Shown here piece by piece: positions 1-10,129 of a stretch of 64,000 bases of DNA. The stretch covers positions 2,046,001-2,110,000 of the forward strand of contig NC_003283.11 of assembly GCF_000002985.6 (NCBI RefSeq), given 5' to 3'. How positions within the stretch are numbered: position 1 is the first letter of the stretch; the number at the start of each line of letters is the position of its first letter. The notes beneath the pieces are model-generated. The model was not told the origin of the DNA and did no database searches. It was given only the letters and a program-made list of their open reading frames with translations. The position numbers and the translations under genes are program-made. This DNA is from Caenorhabditis elegans. Taxonomy: Eukaryota; Nematoda; Chromadorea; Rhabditida; Rhabditidae.

Positions 1-579
1 TTTAGTGTATTGGTTAGAGAATTTGATCTCGTTGGAATCGGACATCCTATTCAAAAGATCTAGAAATATGGAAAATGAATGAAATGAAAACTTGAATGAT
101 ATTTTTAAAAAAGAAGAAAAAAAGTAGAAGTGCACCTGAATAGCGAGTAAATTAGGTTTTCATAAAAACTCTAGAAATGTGATTTCTAATAATTTTTACG
201 AGAAAAAGGAAACATCAATGTGACTAACCGCCACGAGGACCCCCTCACAATTTGATTACAGCTCCCTCTGGAAGGAGAAGCTTTTGAGTGATTGGGACAG
301 GTGGGTGTGCTTACTACGTGAATCACACGATTGCAATTAATTTGGTGCAGACACAAAAAGTCCAAAGGTTGCTAGAATCAACTTTTTTGCAAATTTGGTT
401 AGAATTGGTTAGAATTGGAAAATGTCGAAGATTCAAGAGTGCTCTACTGGGGGAAGGGTATTAAACAAGTGATCCCATGAGGTGTCGGCCGCTACATCAT
501 AACACAGTTTCTGAAGCTTGATAAGAGGATTATCAGGTGGGTGTAACACTAATAGAAGTCGGCTAAATTCACCATTAAA

Positions 580-1290
580 AGGCCAAAAGTTTATGCGTTT
601 TGTGTTTTTCAGTGATTTTTCAAAATTTTCAAACGAGTATAACTCTGAAACTAGATATTTCGGCAAAAAGTTTTACTAACAAAATGTTGCTAATAATGTT
701 ACGTATACGAATAATATATATTCCAATGTCACACAACAACCATTCCAATAGATACCGCGCCCGACATCTCGCGAGTCAATTTTTGATGACTTTTCGTAAA
801 ACGCTTGCAGCGGAAAAATTTTTCCCACATTGTTTTTCAGTTCAAATGTATTATAAATTAAATTTTATTGCTACATTGGTTTCTTAAGATACATGTTTAA
901 AAAATGATTTTTGGAAGACGGATCCCACTTTTTGAACGTTGGTGCAAAAAAATCTAGTTTCAACGTTAATTTCTGAATAACAGGCTACTTACTAGTTAGG
1001 AACAAAGTAATTATATGCAGACAGTAGACTTATTAATGCAATTTATTTTATTACTAAAACTTTTTCCATGAAAACGTCTCGTTCTTGAACTGCAAGCGTT
1101 TTACGAAAAGCCATCAAAAATTGACTCGCGAGATGTCGGGCGCTGTATCTATTGACAAGGTTATTGTGCAACATTAATAAATACGTCATTGTATAGGCGA
1201 CATTGAGAGCAACATTTTGTTAGTTTAACTTTTTATTCCTGTTTGGAAAAACACAGAAAATCAAAAACGCGTATACTTTTGGCCGACACC
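580..1290. repeat. Imperfect inverted-repeat element carrying the GCCGACATCT motif
   Basis: The arms at about 582-830 and 1085-1290 are inverted copies: AGGCCAAAAGTTTATGCG on the left matches CGCGTATACTTTTGGCC on the right, and the motif CCGACATCTCGCGAG at 761-775 recurs inverted at 1126-1140. The centre is near 950. It encodes nothing recognisable. The same motif appears at 38.5, 39.1 and 35.3-35.5 kb, so this may be a related family. Confidence 0.7.
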
Positions 1291-1626
1291 GTATGTGCAT
1301 TACCGACATAATGTTCTTCATAAAATGTTCAGTCAAACACAAAAATGTGCTCTCGGAGTAATGTTTCAAAGTATCACAAAAGCTGACATATTTCCTAACG
1401 AACTTAAAAACATAGATCGAGCGATGATTTTTGGTGCGATGATGCCATTGCTAAAATTCAGATGTGTTTTCTGCTAGACTGAGTTTGTGTTCAATATTGT
1501 TAAATCAAATTGTGCTTTAAAGATTTTTCAGCCCAAACTAATTTGTAGTAGAGTTTTGGTAATGTACTTGATTATACTGATCTTGTAATAATTCTAAACA
1601 CATTTTAATAATATGCGAGTAATTAA

Positions 1627-2030
1627 AGGTGGTGTAGCGCCAGTGGGGATATTGTCTAAAAACACTTATAATGATCCAAAACGACCGAATATCATAATAA
1701 AATACTTCAAAAAATGTCAGACTTTTCAAATTTTCCGGTCAAAGTTTTGGCAAATATGAGCTTTTGAGGAAATCCAAAGAAATGTCGCATGTTCCGACCC
1801 CTACAATGTTTCAATACAAATAATTTAAACAATACAAATAATTTAAACAAAAAAATGTTTTTTTTGGTCGACTTCCAAAATTATGAGTGGCAAAAACTGA
1901 GTAATTGTCACTTTTTGACAGTATATAAAAAATTTTCTAAAAATTTTTGAAAATTTTTATTATGATATTTGATCATTTTGGAACCATTGGAAGAGTTTTT
2001 AACATTTTTCCCACTGGCGCTACTTCGCTT
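1627..2030. mobile_element. Family E palindromic element flanked by TTAA (copy 1)
   Basis: Left end AGGTGGTGTAGCGCCAGTG at 1627 and a degenerate inverted right end ending near CTGGCGCTACTTCGCTT at 2030. It is flanked on both sides by TTAA (1623-1626 and 2031-2034). Non-autonomous; no transposase frame is present. The sequence inside closely resembles the copy at 62450-62880. Confidence 0.75.
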
Positions 2031-2142
2031 TTAAATATATGAGTTCATAAAAACAACATAACTTCCTCCACCATATGTTTCTTGGTTTTCAAAAATTATT
2101 TAAAATTTGGGCGTAATTTTATATGTTTATATATTTTTTTTG

Positions 2143-2466
2143 GCAGAGTACAGTCTAAGTATACCGAATATAACTGTAGAAAAATTATAAATTTCTTCTA
2201 ATTTTTATGATTTTTTTAATGAGTGGAGTGATTTTCGACCTTTTTGAGTTTCCCGGTTACATTAATAGGTTTTTCTGTTTTTCAAATTTGATTTTTAAAA
2301 AGCAAAAATGTCAAAAATGACGTCACTCATTTGAGCAGGAATTCAAGTAATTCGGGCCTTTCTATTCTTTTTTTCAAAATTAAAAAAAATTATAAAAAAT
2401 TTAGAAACATTTTATAAATTTTTTTACAGTTATATTCGGTATATTGGGACTGTATTCTGTCATTTA
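2143..2466. repeat. Inverted repeat with AT-rich loop
   Basis: The left arm containing TATACCGAATATAACTGTAG (about 2158-2178) is matched by the inverted right arm ACAGTTATATTCGGTATA (about 2426-2444). Outer ends are near GAGTACAGTC and GACTGTATTC. No coding content. Confidence 0.65.
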
Positions 2467-3334
2467 GGACAAAAAGCCAACGCTTTGCATGATGATGATA
2501 CGTGCGAGGCACTCGAAAAAAGTGAATTATGAGAAAATAAGTAGGTGGATTACGAGAAAATTTCTTTGGGGGTTTTATTGCAAGAACTCCTATTCTTGCA
2601 TATTTGCAACAACAAAAAAGCATTTGGTTATTATTACCACAATCTAGATTTACAATCACTTACACAAAAAAATCATTTAGTTTAAATAATCGCTTCAAGA
2701 CCCAAAAACTAATACACTTCCGTGTCGAAAAAAAGTATCACAACCAGAAATCGGACTTGATTGAAGTTTTATCGAGGAGATCCACGGACAACAAAAATCA
2801 GGTTAACTGACAAACATGTCTAATCGCTGTGGCGTAAATGCTATAAATAATAAACAACATTATTCAATCAGAAAATTTATTTATTTTCTTAGATTTATTT
2901 TTTCCTTCAGCAATTTCCAGTGTGGTGTCAGTATTGTATCATTATATTATTGTTTGGTGTGCCAGAAACTTGTGGCTTTTGATGTGAGCGTTACTATTTT
3001 TGCATGCCAAAAATAAAATGTAATCAAGTAGTAGATTCGTCATGTATCTTTCGAAAATCACAATTTTATAGGTATATTGATGTAAGCAGAACAATTTTGT
3101 CTTGAGCTTATACTTCACTTTTCAGGTTTTCTTAATGCTCTTCAGAATAAAATATATTTTAATGACCAGAAAATCTCTTTTGTTAGGTTATAAAAAATTG
3201 TGTGTAAAAAGTCAAATATTGAAAAATGCACATTTTATATTTTAATATTTTGAAAACAAATTCGTTCACAATTTAACATTTTCTCAACTTTTCCATCATT
3301 GACAATAAAATAAAATTCTCATTTAAATATCCAT

Positions 3335-4172
3335 TCACTTCTTAAAAGCCATGTGGATTCCATCGCCAAGATTGAGAAGCGCCGAGTAGGTACGATCGTC
3401 TTGATAGATCTTGTCGTTCATCTCGTGAATCGCAGCGGTACGTGGATCGGTTCTCTTGGCAGGATCGCAAACTGCTCCGTCCCAGAGACTCTGAAATTAA
3501 AAAAATATGTTTCGCAGAGTTTCCCCTACAACTAAAAATTTACATTATCCACAAAAATGACACCTCCCTTGCGGAGTAGGGAAACACATTTCTCATAGTA
3601 GTTACTATAATTCGCCTTATCAGCATCGATGAATGCAAAATCAAAGGTTCCGGATTGTCCGTCGGCGATTAGTTTGTCTGAAATTCCTTACTTAACCCAG
3701 AAGCTTCCAGAATTCCTCACCTAGACTCTCAACCCCTGGGCCTTCCACTGGCTTGATCTTCTTGAAAGTTTTCTCGCATTTTGATAGGATTGGAACTCCG
3801 AACTTGCGATAATTGGCATGGTCGATGTCAAAAGTGAAAACTTCTCCATCATCCGGGACAGCGAGAGCCCAGGCTAAAGCAGATGCTCCGGTGAATGTTC
3901 CAACATCAAGTACACGCTTTGCACCTAAGAATTTTATAAAGTTCTCTCCAAATGTAAGAACTTCAGGAGCTCCTAGCATTCCAGAGTGTGGAGCGTTGGT
4001 GAGCGTCTCCTTTTGGAGCTCTGCCTGGAGAGGGGTTTGGACAGCGGTGTGCTGGAAAAAATATTTTTATAAGCTACAAACTACATACTATAAACTACAA
4101 ACTACAAACCTCCGCGCAATAAGCCACCACTGGATCTGCGCTCTCCTCGTAACTCTTGGCAACAATAGACAT
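3335..4172 (-). CDS. Catechol/caffeoyl-CoA O-methyltransferase-like protein (comt paralogue A)
   Basis: Predicted 227 aa SAM-dependent O-methyltransferase of the Methyltransf_3 (CCoAOMT-like) family, cytosolic (no signal peptide). Four exons: 4110-4172, 3721-4051, 3544-3677 and 3335-3490 (63, 331, 134, 156 nt), all with GT/AG borders and matching phase. The SAM-binding loop VLDVGTFTG lies at residues 68-76. The divalent-metal ligands expected for this family are D149 (in FIDADK) and D175-N176 (in FVDN). The family transfers a methyl group to a catechol or similar hydroxyl; the real substrate is unknown. The start ATG follows a TATA box by 48 bp, with no nearby 3' splice acceptor, so it is probably not trans-spliced. 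It is a tandem paralogue of the genes at 6286-7600 and 11668-15080. I recall comt-3, comt-4 and comt-5 lying in this region but cannot say which this is. Confidence 0.92.
4058..4109 (-). repeat. GTTTGTA tandem heptamer at intron 1 donor (paralogue A)
   Basis: Intron 1 starts directly with a degenerate tandem array of the 7-mer GTTTGTA read on the minus strand; the first unit is itself the 5' splice site. The same array begins intron 1 of both other comt paralogues. Confidence 0.8.
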
Positions 4173-4219
4173 TTTTGGAGTTTTGGAAAAAGCGATGCTC
4201 TTGAAAATCTACTCAACCA

Positions 4220-4226
4220 TTTTATA
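4220..4226 (-). promoter_or_regulatory. TATA box of comt paralogue A
   Basis: TATAAAA on the minus strand, 48 bp upstream of the start codon. Confidence 0.6.
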
Positions 4227-4914
4227 CCCACAGTTCTTTGAACAATTACGTGATATTTTGATCTTCTCTGTATCTTATCTCTATTTTTCGAAGTCTGCGT
4301 CTCTCCAAATGCAACCGATCTTGGCAGGAGACTCGAAGTTCAGCGCCAATAGAGAAATGATGTATGGAAAATTCGATAAAATATGATTTTGCTTAATAGT
4401 CTCTCAACTTCCGAACTGAACTTTGGAATGTTTTAAACGAGAAATTATGTACGGTACATGAGAAAATCGAAGAAAATTTTGAAAAAAAATTATATCAATC
4501 ACAAAGTGACATCAACTGTTTATTGGTAGGTAACAAAAATGTACTAATAATTATTATTTACTGAGTAATTCAGAAAAAAAATATAGCGTTGAAAGTCAAA
4601 AAATTGCCTACATAACATTTCTGAAAGTTTAAAAAATTATCGCAATGTTTTTTTTTTCAATTTCTTACTACATACGTAGTATGAAAAAATCTTTGTTATG
4701 AATATAAAATTTTTTAGAGTTTTTGCAAACAAATTCAGATTGAAATATTTTCGGAAACCATTTTTTTAGCCAGATCTTCCTATGAAGCTTTTATTTTTCT
4801 GAAACCTAGGGATTTCTGATTTTTCAAAAAAAATCTGAAAAAAATACAGCATTGTTGAGGCAAATATAACTTTTGTATTGTGCCTAAAAATATCAAAGTT
4901 ATGCAATTATGTTA
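4227..4914. other. Intergenic region between comt A and the proline-rich gene
   Basis: Contains the comt A promoter at its left end. The remainder is AT-rich with homopolymer A/T runs; no gene or repeat family was recognised. Confidence 0.5.
4295..4303 (-). promoter_or_regulatory. GAGACGCAG upstream element (comt paralogue A)
   Basis: GAGACGCAG in gene orientation, about 70 bp upstream of the TATA box and 123 bp upstream of the ATG. The same 9-mer in the same orientation precedes the other comt genes and the choline kinase gene. Confidence 0.5.
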
Positions 4915-5607
4915 TTAATTGTCCCATGGTGGTGGTGGTCCCGGTGGTGGTGGTCCTGGAGGCGGCGGAGGTGGTGGCGGGCGTCCCCATGGTGGAGGAG
5001 GTCCCGGCGGTGGTGGACCGGGAGGCGGTGGTGGCGGCCGTCGCCATGGTGGTGGAGGTCTTGGGGGCGGTGGAGGTGGTGGATCATAATCGTCAAATTG
5101 GGCGCTGAAATAAATATTTGAAAGAAATGGCTCTGCGGCCAAGAAAGAAAATCGATGGCCGAGATGGCCGAGTCAAAATTTGATCTTTTACTTCATTTAT
5201 TTGAAGAGGATAACCGAGTTATCTTTGTGGCTATGCAAAAAGTAGCCCAGAGTTTTCAAAGTGAACCACAAAAATGCACATGTGCTCTACCGATAAAATA
5301 AGTGTAGCTACAAAGATTCCCGGACGTGGTGTTAGAGTGTCCCATTTCGGTTTGATCTACGAGCGCGTCTAGACGCAGATTTCTCAACTGATTTTGAATG
5401 GTTAAAAATGACATCACATATCTTCCCGCTTTTTTTGTAGATCAAACCGTCATGGACCAGCCGGACACCACGTGTTCCCGTAGACCATTAATGGTTTGCC
5501 TAATTATATAAGATACTGGCTATGAGTTCCTAAAATTTTCAAATTTACCTTGTCACTTGCACCAGCAATACTAGTACAGGCAATAATAAAATACAAAATA
5601 GCCGCAT
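4915..5607 (-). CDS. Small secreted proline-rich repeat protein
   Basis: Two exons, 5549-5607 and 4915-5104, joined in phase (AG|C) across a 444-nt intron, give 82 aa. Residues 1-19 are a hydrophobic signal peptide starting MRLFCILLLPVLVLL. After a short acidic stretch (QFDDYD) the rest is three imperfect proline-rich blocks, each ending PPPPW and separated by R/G-rich junctions; the protein ends WDN. A TATA box lies 50 bp upstream. The opposite strand reads as a GGT-rich array, but only the minus strand gives signal peptide, splice sites and stop. The intron hosts a family A palindrome. I do not recognise a named family; a secreted structural or antimicrobial-type peptide is possible but unproven. 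Confidence 0.75.
5322..5485. mobile_element. Family A palindrome, copy 1
   Basis: Inverted arms around TTGATCTAC...GTAGATCAAA, with ACGTGGTGT at the left end and ACACCACGTG at the right. Lies inside the intron of the proline-rich gene. Confidence 0.75.
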
Positions 5608-5656
5608 TTTTATAAAGAAATTGAAATGGAAAAGGAAAATGGAGATTTTCACTCCG

Positions 5657-5663
5657 TTTTATA
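5657..5663 (-). promoter_or_regulatory. TATA box of the proline-rich gene
   Basis: TATAAAA on the minus strand, 50 bp upstream of the start codon at 5607. Confidence 0.6.
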
Positions 5664-6064
5664 GTACCTCAGAGAATAGTTGAAAAGGAAAGTCACAGCA
5701 TTGGAACAACTACTGATCTCGATCAAAATTACACGTATCTCTTGTCAGAAGACACTATTCTCATTTCTTATTGTTTTATGAACTTCCCGATAATTGAACA
5801 CTACTTTGGGCATAATCATAGTTGTATCAAAAATAGTGTTAGCTTAAAATCCATTAAATCGTGTAAGCCGCTGCGACATTGGCAAGTCGGTCAAATTTCG
5901 AATATGAACTGATTTCAGGCCATTTTTTGAGCCGTCATAATTTTTTTGAGAAGTTTTCAAAAAGTTTCATTAAGAAATTCGGTGTTTTCTGACAATTTTG
6001 AGTCTAACCAAGCAATAAAAAAATTCGACTGCATCACCTTTAAGTGTTTCTGTCTTGTAAAAAA

Positions 6065-6170
6065 ATTAACAAAGGACACTTCCGGCAACCGGCAAATCGG
6101 CAAATTGCCGGAATTGAAATTTCCGGCAAATCGTCAAACCGGCAATTTGCCGATTTGCCGAACGGCACCT
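6065..6170. repeat. GCCGGCAAATTG-type short palindromic repeat
   Basis: Overlapping inverted words CGGCAAATCGGCAAATTGCC and GGCAATTTGCCGATTTGCCG. The same words recur at 41715-41815 and 42005-42175. Confidence 0.7.
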
Positions 6171-6285
6171 CTGAACTGACTGCAGGTAAATAAAGCTGTT
6201 CACCTTTTGGATCATATTATGGACAAATTATAGTAGATCAAAAATGCTTTATTTATTTCAAAAAGTTCTCTTTAGATATATTCAA

Positions 6286-7600
6286 TTATTTCTTGAAAGC
6301 CACATGAGTTCCATCGCCAAGATTGAGAAGCGCCGAGTAGGTACGATCGTCTTGATAGATCTTGTCATTCATTTCGTGAATCGCACGACAATTTGGATCT
6401 TCTCGTCTTTTCTCGTCAGCTACGGAGCCACCGCGAAGGCTCTGGAAATTGAAAATTGATGTTTAGGCTTCAAAGTTCCACGTGGTGCCAGGTTGCCCCA
6501 TTACGGTTTGATCTACAAAATATGCGGGATTTTTTTGTCCAAAAAATGTGACGTCAGCACGTCACGTGCTCGCTGGCTGTCTCAAAATTCATGTTTTCTC
6601 GCGGACGAGAAAACTTGAGAAAAATGGCCTAGAAAATCCTGGAAGAGGAGAATTCCTCGTCCACAGCCAAAATAGCGTGTTGAAAGAAGAGACACAGACG
6701 GCAAAACGGTTATTCTTTGCGTTTTTCACGTCCAGAGAAAAAAGTAATATCTGCGTCTCTCACGCCCAATGGATAGCGAGAGTTGGCGCCAACGTGAATT
6801 CTCAATGAGGCGCGTTTGCTTCAAAATTATGCAAAAGGACAGCCAGCACCCACGTGGCACGTTCATAACCATGAGAAAGCAGTTGAGAACTCTGCGTCTC
6901 TTCTCCCGCATTTTTTGTAGATCTACGTAGATCAAACCGAAATAAGACACACAACGTGAAGTTCCCGGAAAAACTAACGTTATCCACAAAAATGACCCCA
7001 CCCGGGCGGAGTAGGGTAACACATTTCTCGTAGTATGCAGGGTAGCTGGTCTTCTCGGCGTCGATGAATGCGAAATCAAACGTTCCGGATTGTCCGTCGG
7101 CAATCAGTTTGTCTGAAATTCCTCACTTAACCCAGAAGCTTCCATAATTCCTCACCTAAACTCTCTACTCCCGGCCCTTCCACTGGCTTGATCTTCTTGA
7201 AAGTTTTCTCGCATTTGGAGAGGATTGGAACTCCGAACTTGTGATAATTGGTGTGATCAATGTCAAACGTATAAACTTCTCCATCATCTGGAACAGCGAG
7301 AGCCCAGGCTAATGCAGATGCTCCGGTGAATGTCCCAACATCAAGCGCTCTCTTTCCACCAAACATTTTGATAAAGTTCTGACCAAATGTAAGAACTTCA
7401 GGAGCTCCTAGCATTCCAGCGTGGGGAGCGTTGGCGAGCGTCTCATTTTGAAGCTCAACTTGGAGAGGAGCTTGGACGACGGTGTGCTGGAAAAAATATT
7501 TTCATAAGCTATAAACTACAAACTACAAACTACAAACCTCCGAGCAATAAGCCACCACTGGATCGGCATCCTTATGATAACTCTTAGCGACAACAGACAT
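6286..7600 (-). CDS. Catechol/caffeoyl-CoA O-methyltransferase-like protein (comt paralogue B)
   Basis: Predicted 227 aa, exons 7538-7600, 7156-7486, 6979-7112 and 6286-6441, with exactly the same exon sizes (63, 331, 134, 156 nt) as paralogue A. Same motifs: [11 protein letters not shown] loop near residue 70, metal-binding Asp in the exon-3 FIDA motif and a VDN motif at the exon 3/4 junction. Intron 3 is enlarged to 537 nt by a family A palindrome that itself contains another insertion. TTTCAG lies 4 nt upstream of the ATG, so a spliced leader is probably added there. The TATA box and GAGACGCAG element lie about 750-800 bp upstream, implying a long outron. Head-to-tail duplicate of paralogue A. 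Substrate unknown. Confidence 0.92.
6477..6955. mobile_element. Family A palindrome, copy 2, split by another element
   Basis: Left arm 6477-6561 and right arm 6857-6955 together form a normal family A unit. It is interrupted by the insertion at 6562-6856. In intron 3 of comt B. Confidence 0.8.
6562..6856. mobile_element. 295-bp terminal-inverted-repeat element nested in family A
   Basis: Ends TCACGTGCTCGCTGGCTGTC and GACAGCCAGCACCCACGTG are inverted copies. The element is flanked by GCACG on both sides (6557-6561 and 6857-6861), which occurs once in an intact family A unit, so it is a 5-bp target-site duplication. No transposase frame. Confidence 0.7.
7510..7537 (-). repeat. GTTTGTA tandem heptamer at intron 1 donor (paralogue B)
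   Basis: Four units of GTTTGTA or near-copies start exactly at the splice donor of intron 1. Confidence 0.8.
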
Positions 7601-7796
7601 TTTCTGAAATTTAAATTTAAAAAATTAAAATTATTCGAACGTTTCAATAGCTGTTTGGAGGGAATTTTACAGAGCAATTATTTTAATAAGTTAGCAAAAA
7701 CAGGTGCAAAAATTTTATCTACAACTTCAGTTTATGCTAATGCCCGTTCTATGAACGTACTTCAATCATTTTTATAACTTTCAACTACTATGGAAA

Positions 7797-7975
7797 CACG
7801 TGGTGTCAGGCTGTCTCAATACAGTTTGGTCTACAAAAAATGCGGGAATTTTTTCCCAGCAAAATTATGACGTCAGCACGCTCTTAATTTATGCGAAATT
7901 AGATGAGATGTCTGCGTCTCATCTCCCGCATTTTTCGAAGATCAAAGCGAAATGGGACTTTCTGACTCCACGTGT
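7797..7975. mobile_element. Family A palindrome, copy 3
   Basis: ACACGTGGTGTCAGGCTGTC on the left and GACTCCACGTGT on the right, with TTTGGTCTAC/GAAGATCAAA arms. Lies in the probable outron of comt B. Confidence 0.75.
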
Positions 7976-8060
7976 GGAAACACGCTCTAATGAAAAACCA
8001 TGTGGAAACGCGCTCTACTGATAAATGATACGGTGGAAACGCGCTCTAATGAAAATACAG
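7973..8060. repeat. Three ~29-bp direct repeats, GTGGAAACGCGCTCTAATGA
   Basis: Three consecutive units beginning GTGGAAAC(A/G)CGCTCTA at about 7973, 8002 and 8033, each ending in an A-rich tail. Confidence 0.75.
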
Positions 8061-8348
8061 TAGCACACTTTGGTAAAATTTTAATGGAATAAAACTCAAA
8101 AGTAAGGTTTTTCAAAACATTTTATACTCTATTTCCACTATCCTAAAAAATCCTGCGTCTCAATAGGCGAAGTCTTCTTGTCACAACTTATATGTAACTG
8201 ATCAGTTCAGCGACAAAAAAGTTTTGGTGCACTTGTACTAGTGGGCACTAGAGAAAATCCGAATATATTTTCCCAACTACGGCCTAGAGCCTAAGTTCAC
8301 AAAAATCAAAAAAATAAATAAATTTCCCTCCAAAACACTCCCCATCCC

Positions 8349-8355
8349 TTTTATA
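8349..8355 (-). promoter_or_regulatory. TATA box, probable promoter of comt B
   Basis: TATAAAA on the minus strand, 750 bp upstream of the comt B ATG and 44 bp downstream of a GAGACGCAG element. The spacing resembles comt A and C, suggesting this is the real promoter with a long outron. Confidence 0.45.
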
Positions 8356-8398
8356 CGAAATCTGTTCAATGAACTACGTGAATTGTTGATCTTTTTTG

Positions 8399-8407
8399 CT
8401 GCGTCTC
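8399..8407 (-). promoter_or_regulatory. GAGACGCAG upstream element (comt paralogue B)
   Basis: GAGACGCAG in comt B orientation, just upstream of the TATA box; a near-copy (GAAACGCAG) lies about 25 bp further upstream. Confidence 0.45.
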
Positions 8408-8632
8408 CGCCGCCGTTGCCATGTCTGCGTTTCTCACGTCCTGATGTCTCAGAGTTCAGCGCCACTAGATAGAGAAAGTGCTTTGAAACTGATCAAATTT
8501 AATGAAGAGTCGCCCCGAATATGACAATGATGTAGTTGATTCCGATGTATGTTGTAGTTTTTTTTTGAAGAAGGTGTTGATCTTTTGGAAGAAAAACAGT
8601 GGTGGCCAAGTTTTTTTCAGGCGTTGCTGAAA

Positions 8633-8822
8633 TTCCACGTGGTGTCAGGTTGTCCCACTATACGGTTTGATCTACAAAATATGCGGGAATTTTTTACCCA
8701 AAAAGTGTGACGTCAGCACGTTCTTAACCATGCGAAATCAGTTGAGAACTCTGCGTCTCTTCTCCCGCATTTTTTGTAGATCTACGTAGATCACAGTGAA
8801 ATGAGACAGTCTGGCACCACAG
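8633..8822. mobile_element. Family A palindrome, copy 4
   Basis: CCACGTGGTGTCAGGTTGTC left end, GACAGTCTGGCACCAC right end, with GACGTCAGCACG and GAACTCTGCGTCTC inner words. Confidence 0.8.
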
Positions 8823-8839
8823 GAAATTCTGTAATCTGC

Positions 8840-9045
8840 TGGAGTGGCCTTGGAAATACAGTGCATTTTTTTTCCAACTTCTACGACTTTAAAGGCGCGC
8901 GCATTTTCGCGCAATGGTCTCGCCACGCGCATCCCATTGATTTGTTGAGCGCGTGGCGAGACCAATGACGGGACCATTTTGTATAAATGCGCGCGCCTTT
9001 AAAGTCGTAGAAGTGGAAAAAAAAAATGCACTGTACTGCCAAATT
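8840..9045. repeat. Long near-perfect hairpin with GC-rich arms
   Basis: Arms of about 80 bp: CTACGACTTTAAAGGCGCGC at about 8881 is matched by the inverted GCGCGCCTTTAAAGTCGTAG at about 8992, and GGTCTCGCCACGCGC by GCGCGTGGCGAGACC. The loop is about 12 nt near 8943. Outer ends are ACAGTGCATTTTTTT and its complement. Confidence 0.85.
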
Positions 9046-9224
9046 ATAAAAAATCTTTTTTTTTCCAGTTTAAGCAAGTTTCAGAAGGGTTTTCCAGTAA
9101 TAACCAGAGAGATAATTTCCCGGAGAAAAAACATTTTGCGTGAAATATAGTGCATTTGGGTCTACGCGGTTCATCGAAGTAATGCACCACATTTTACGCG
9201 CAAATTTGTTTTTGCGCCAAAAAT

Positions 9225-9712
9225 ACGGTAACCGGTCTCGACACGAAAAAAATGTGTTCGGTGCAAAAAGGTGTGCACCTTTAAAGAGTACTGTAATTTC
9301 ATTTTTTGGAATTTTCATTTGCTATTGAGTACAGTAAATATATATTTTTTTAATCGAAGCTCGATTAAAATTCCACATGGGGTTCTGGCCTTTCTCATTG
9401 AATTTTTCGCGCTCCATTGACAATCGCCTGCCGAACAACGCGTGGGGAAGTCATGTACTCCACACGGACAAATACATTTAGTTTTACAACTAAAATCGAG
9501 CCGCGACGCGACACGCAACGCGCCGTAAATCTACTCCAGATATGGCCGAGTCAAAATGGCCTAGTTCGACAAATTCTTCCATTTCAATTCATGAGCGAAG
9601 CCAGACATCTGTGATTCCAAAAGTCAAATTACAGTACTCTTTAAAGGCGCACACGTTTTTCATATTTCACAAAAATTGTCGTGTCGAGACCGGGTACCGT
9701 ATTTTTAACGCG
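9225..9712. mobile_element. Family D palindrome split by a family B element
   Basis: Left arm 9225-9300 (ACCGGTCTCGACACG, CCTTTAAAGAGTACTGTAAT) and inverted right arm 9629-9712 (ATTACAGTACTCTTTAAAGG, CGTGTCGAGACCGGG). The family B copy at 9374-9613 sits between them. Confidence 0.7.
9374..9613. mobile_element. Family B element, copy 1
   Basis: Full-length ~240-bp unit containing CGCGACGCGACACGCAACGC and ending GCCAGACATCTGTG. It lies within a family D palindrome. Confidence 0.8.
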
Positions 9713-9756
9713 TTTTCAAATTAAAAAAAAAACAATTTTGCGCGAAAAACCTGATG

Positions 9757-9940
9757 CCTTCAATCCACGTCGCAGGCTGTCCCATCACGGTTTGATCTAC
9801 AAAAATTGCGGGAATTTTTCGCCCAAAAATATGTGACGTCAGCACGTTCTTAAGCATGCAAAATCAGTTGAGAACTCTGCCGCATTTTTTGTAGATCTAA
9901 GTAGATCAAGCCAAATTGAGACACTCTGACACCACGTGTC
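9757..9940. mobile_element. Family A palindrome, copy 5
   Basis: GGTTTGATCTACAAAAATTG/GTAGATCAAGCC arms with the terminal word CACCACGTG on the right. Confidence 0.75.
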
Positions 9941-10129
9941 GTCGATTGAATTCTGCAAACACGGACACCAATACATCATATTTTACGCGCAAGCTGTTTT
10001 CCCTTCTAGACCACCAATTATTTTCCTTCCTTGCCAAAATATGTTTTCCATCTCCTTCTATCTGCGTCTCTCTGTCCTTTCTCTGTTTCTTTTATGTGAT
10101 GTAGAACTTTGTATGAAAGGGGCGCAAAC

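Larger units (their letters stand above)
1..3334. other. Gene-free AT-rich stretch left of the methyltransferase cluster
   Basis: No reading frame with worm-like splice sites and coding composition could be assembled here on either strand. The stretch is filled by inverted-repeat elements (listed separately at 580-1290, 1627-2030 and 2143-2466). The last ~300 bases are the AT-rich 3' flank of the first methyltransferase gene. Confidence 0.6.

Noticed and set aside
4899..5121. Gly/Val/Trp/His-rich frames over the proline-rich gene
   Set aside because: Other-frame readings of a GGT/ACC repeat; only the minus-strand proline frame has signal peptide, splice sites and stop.
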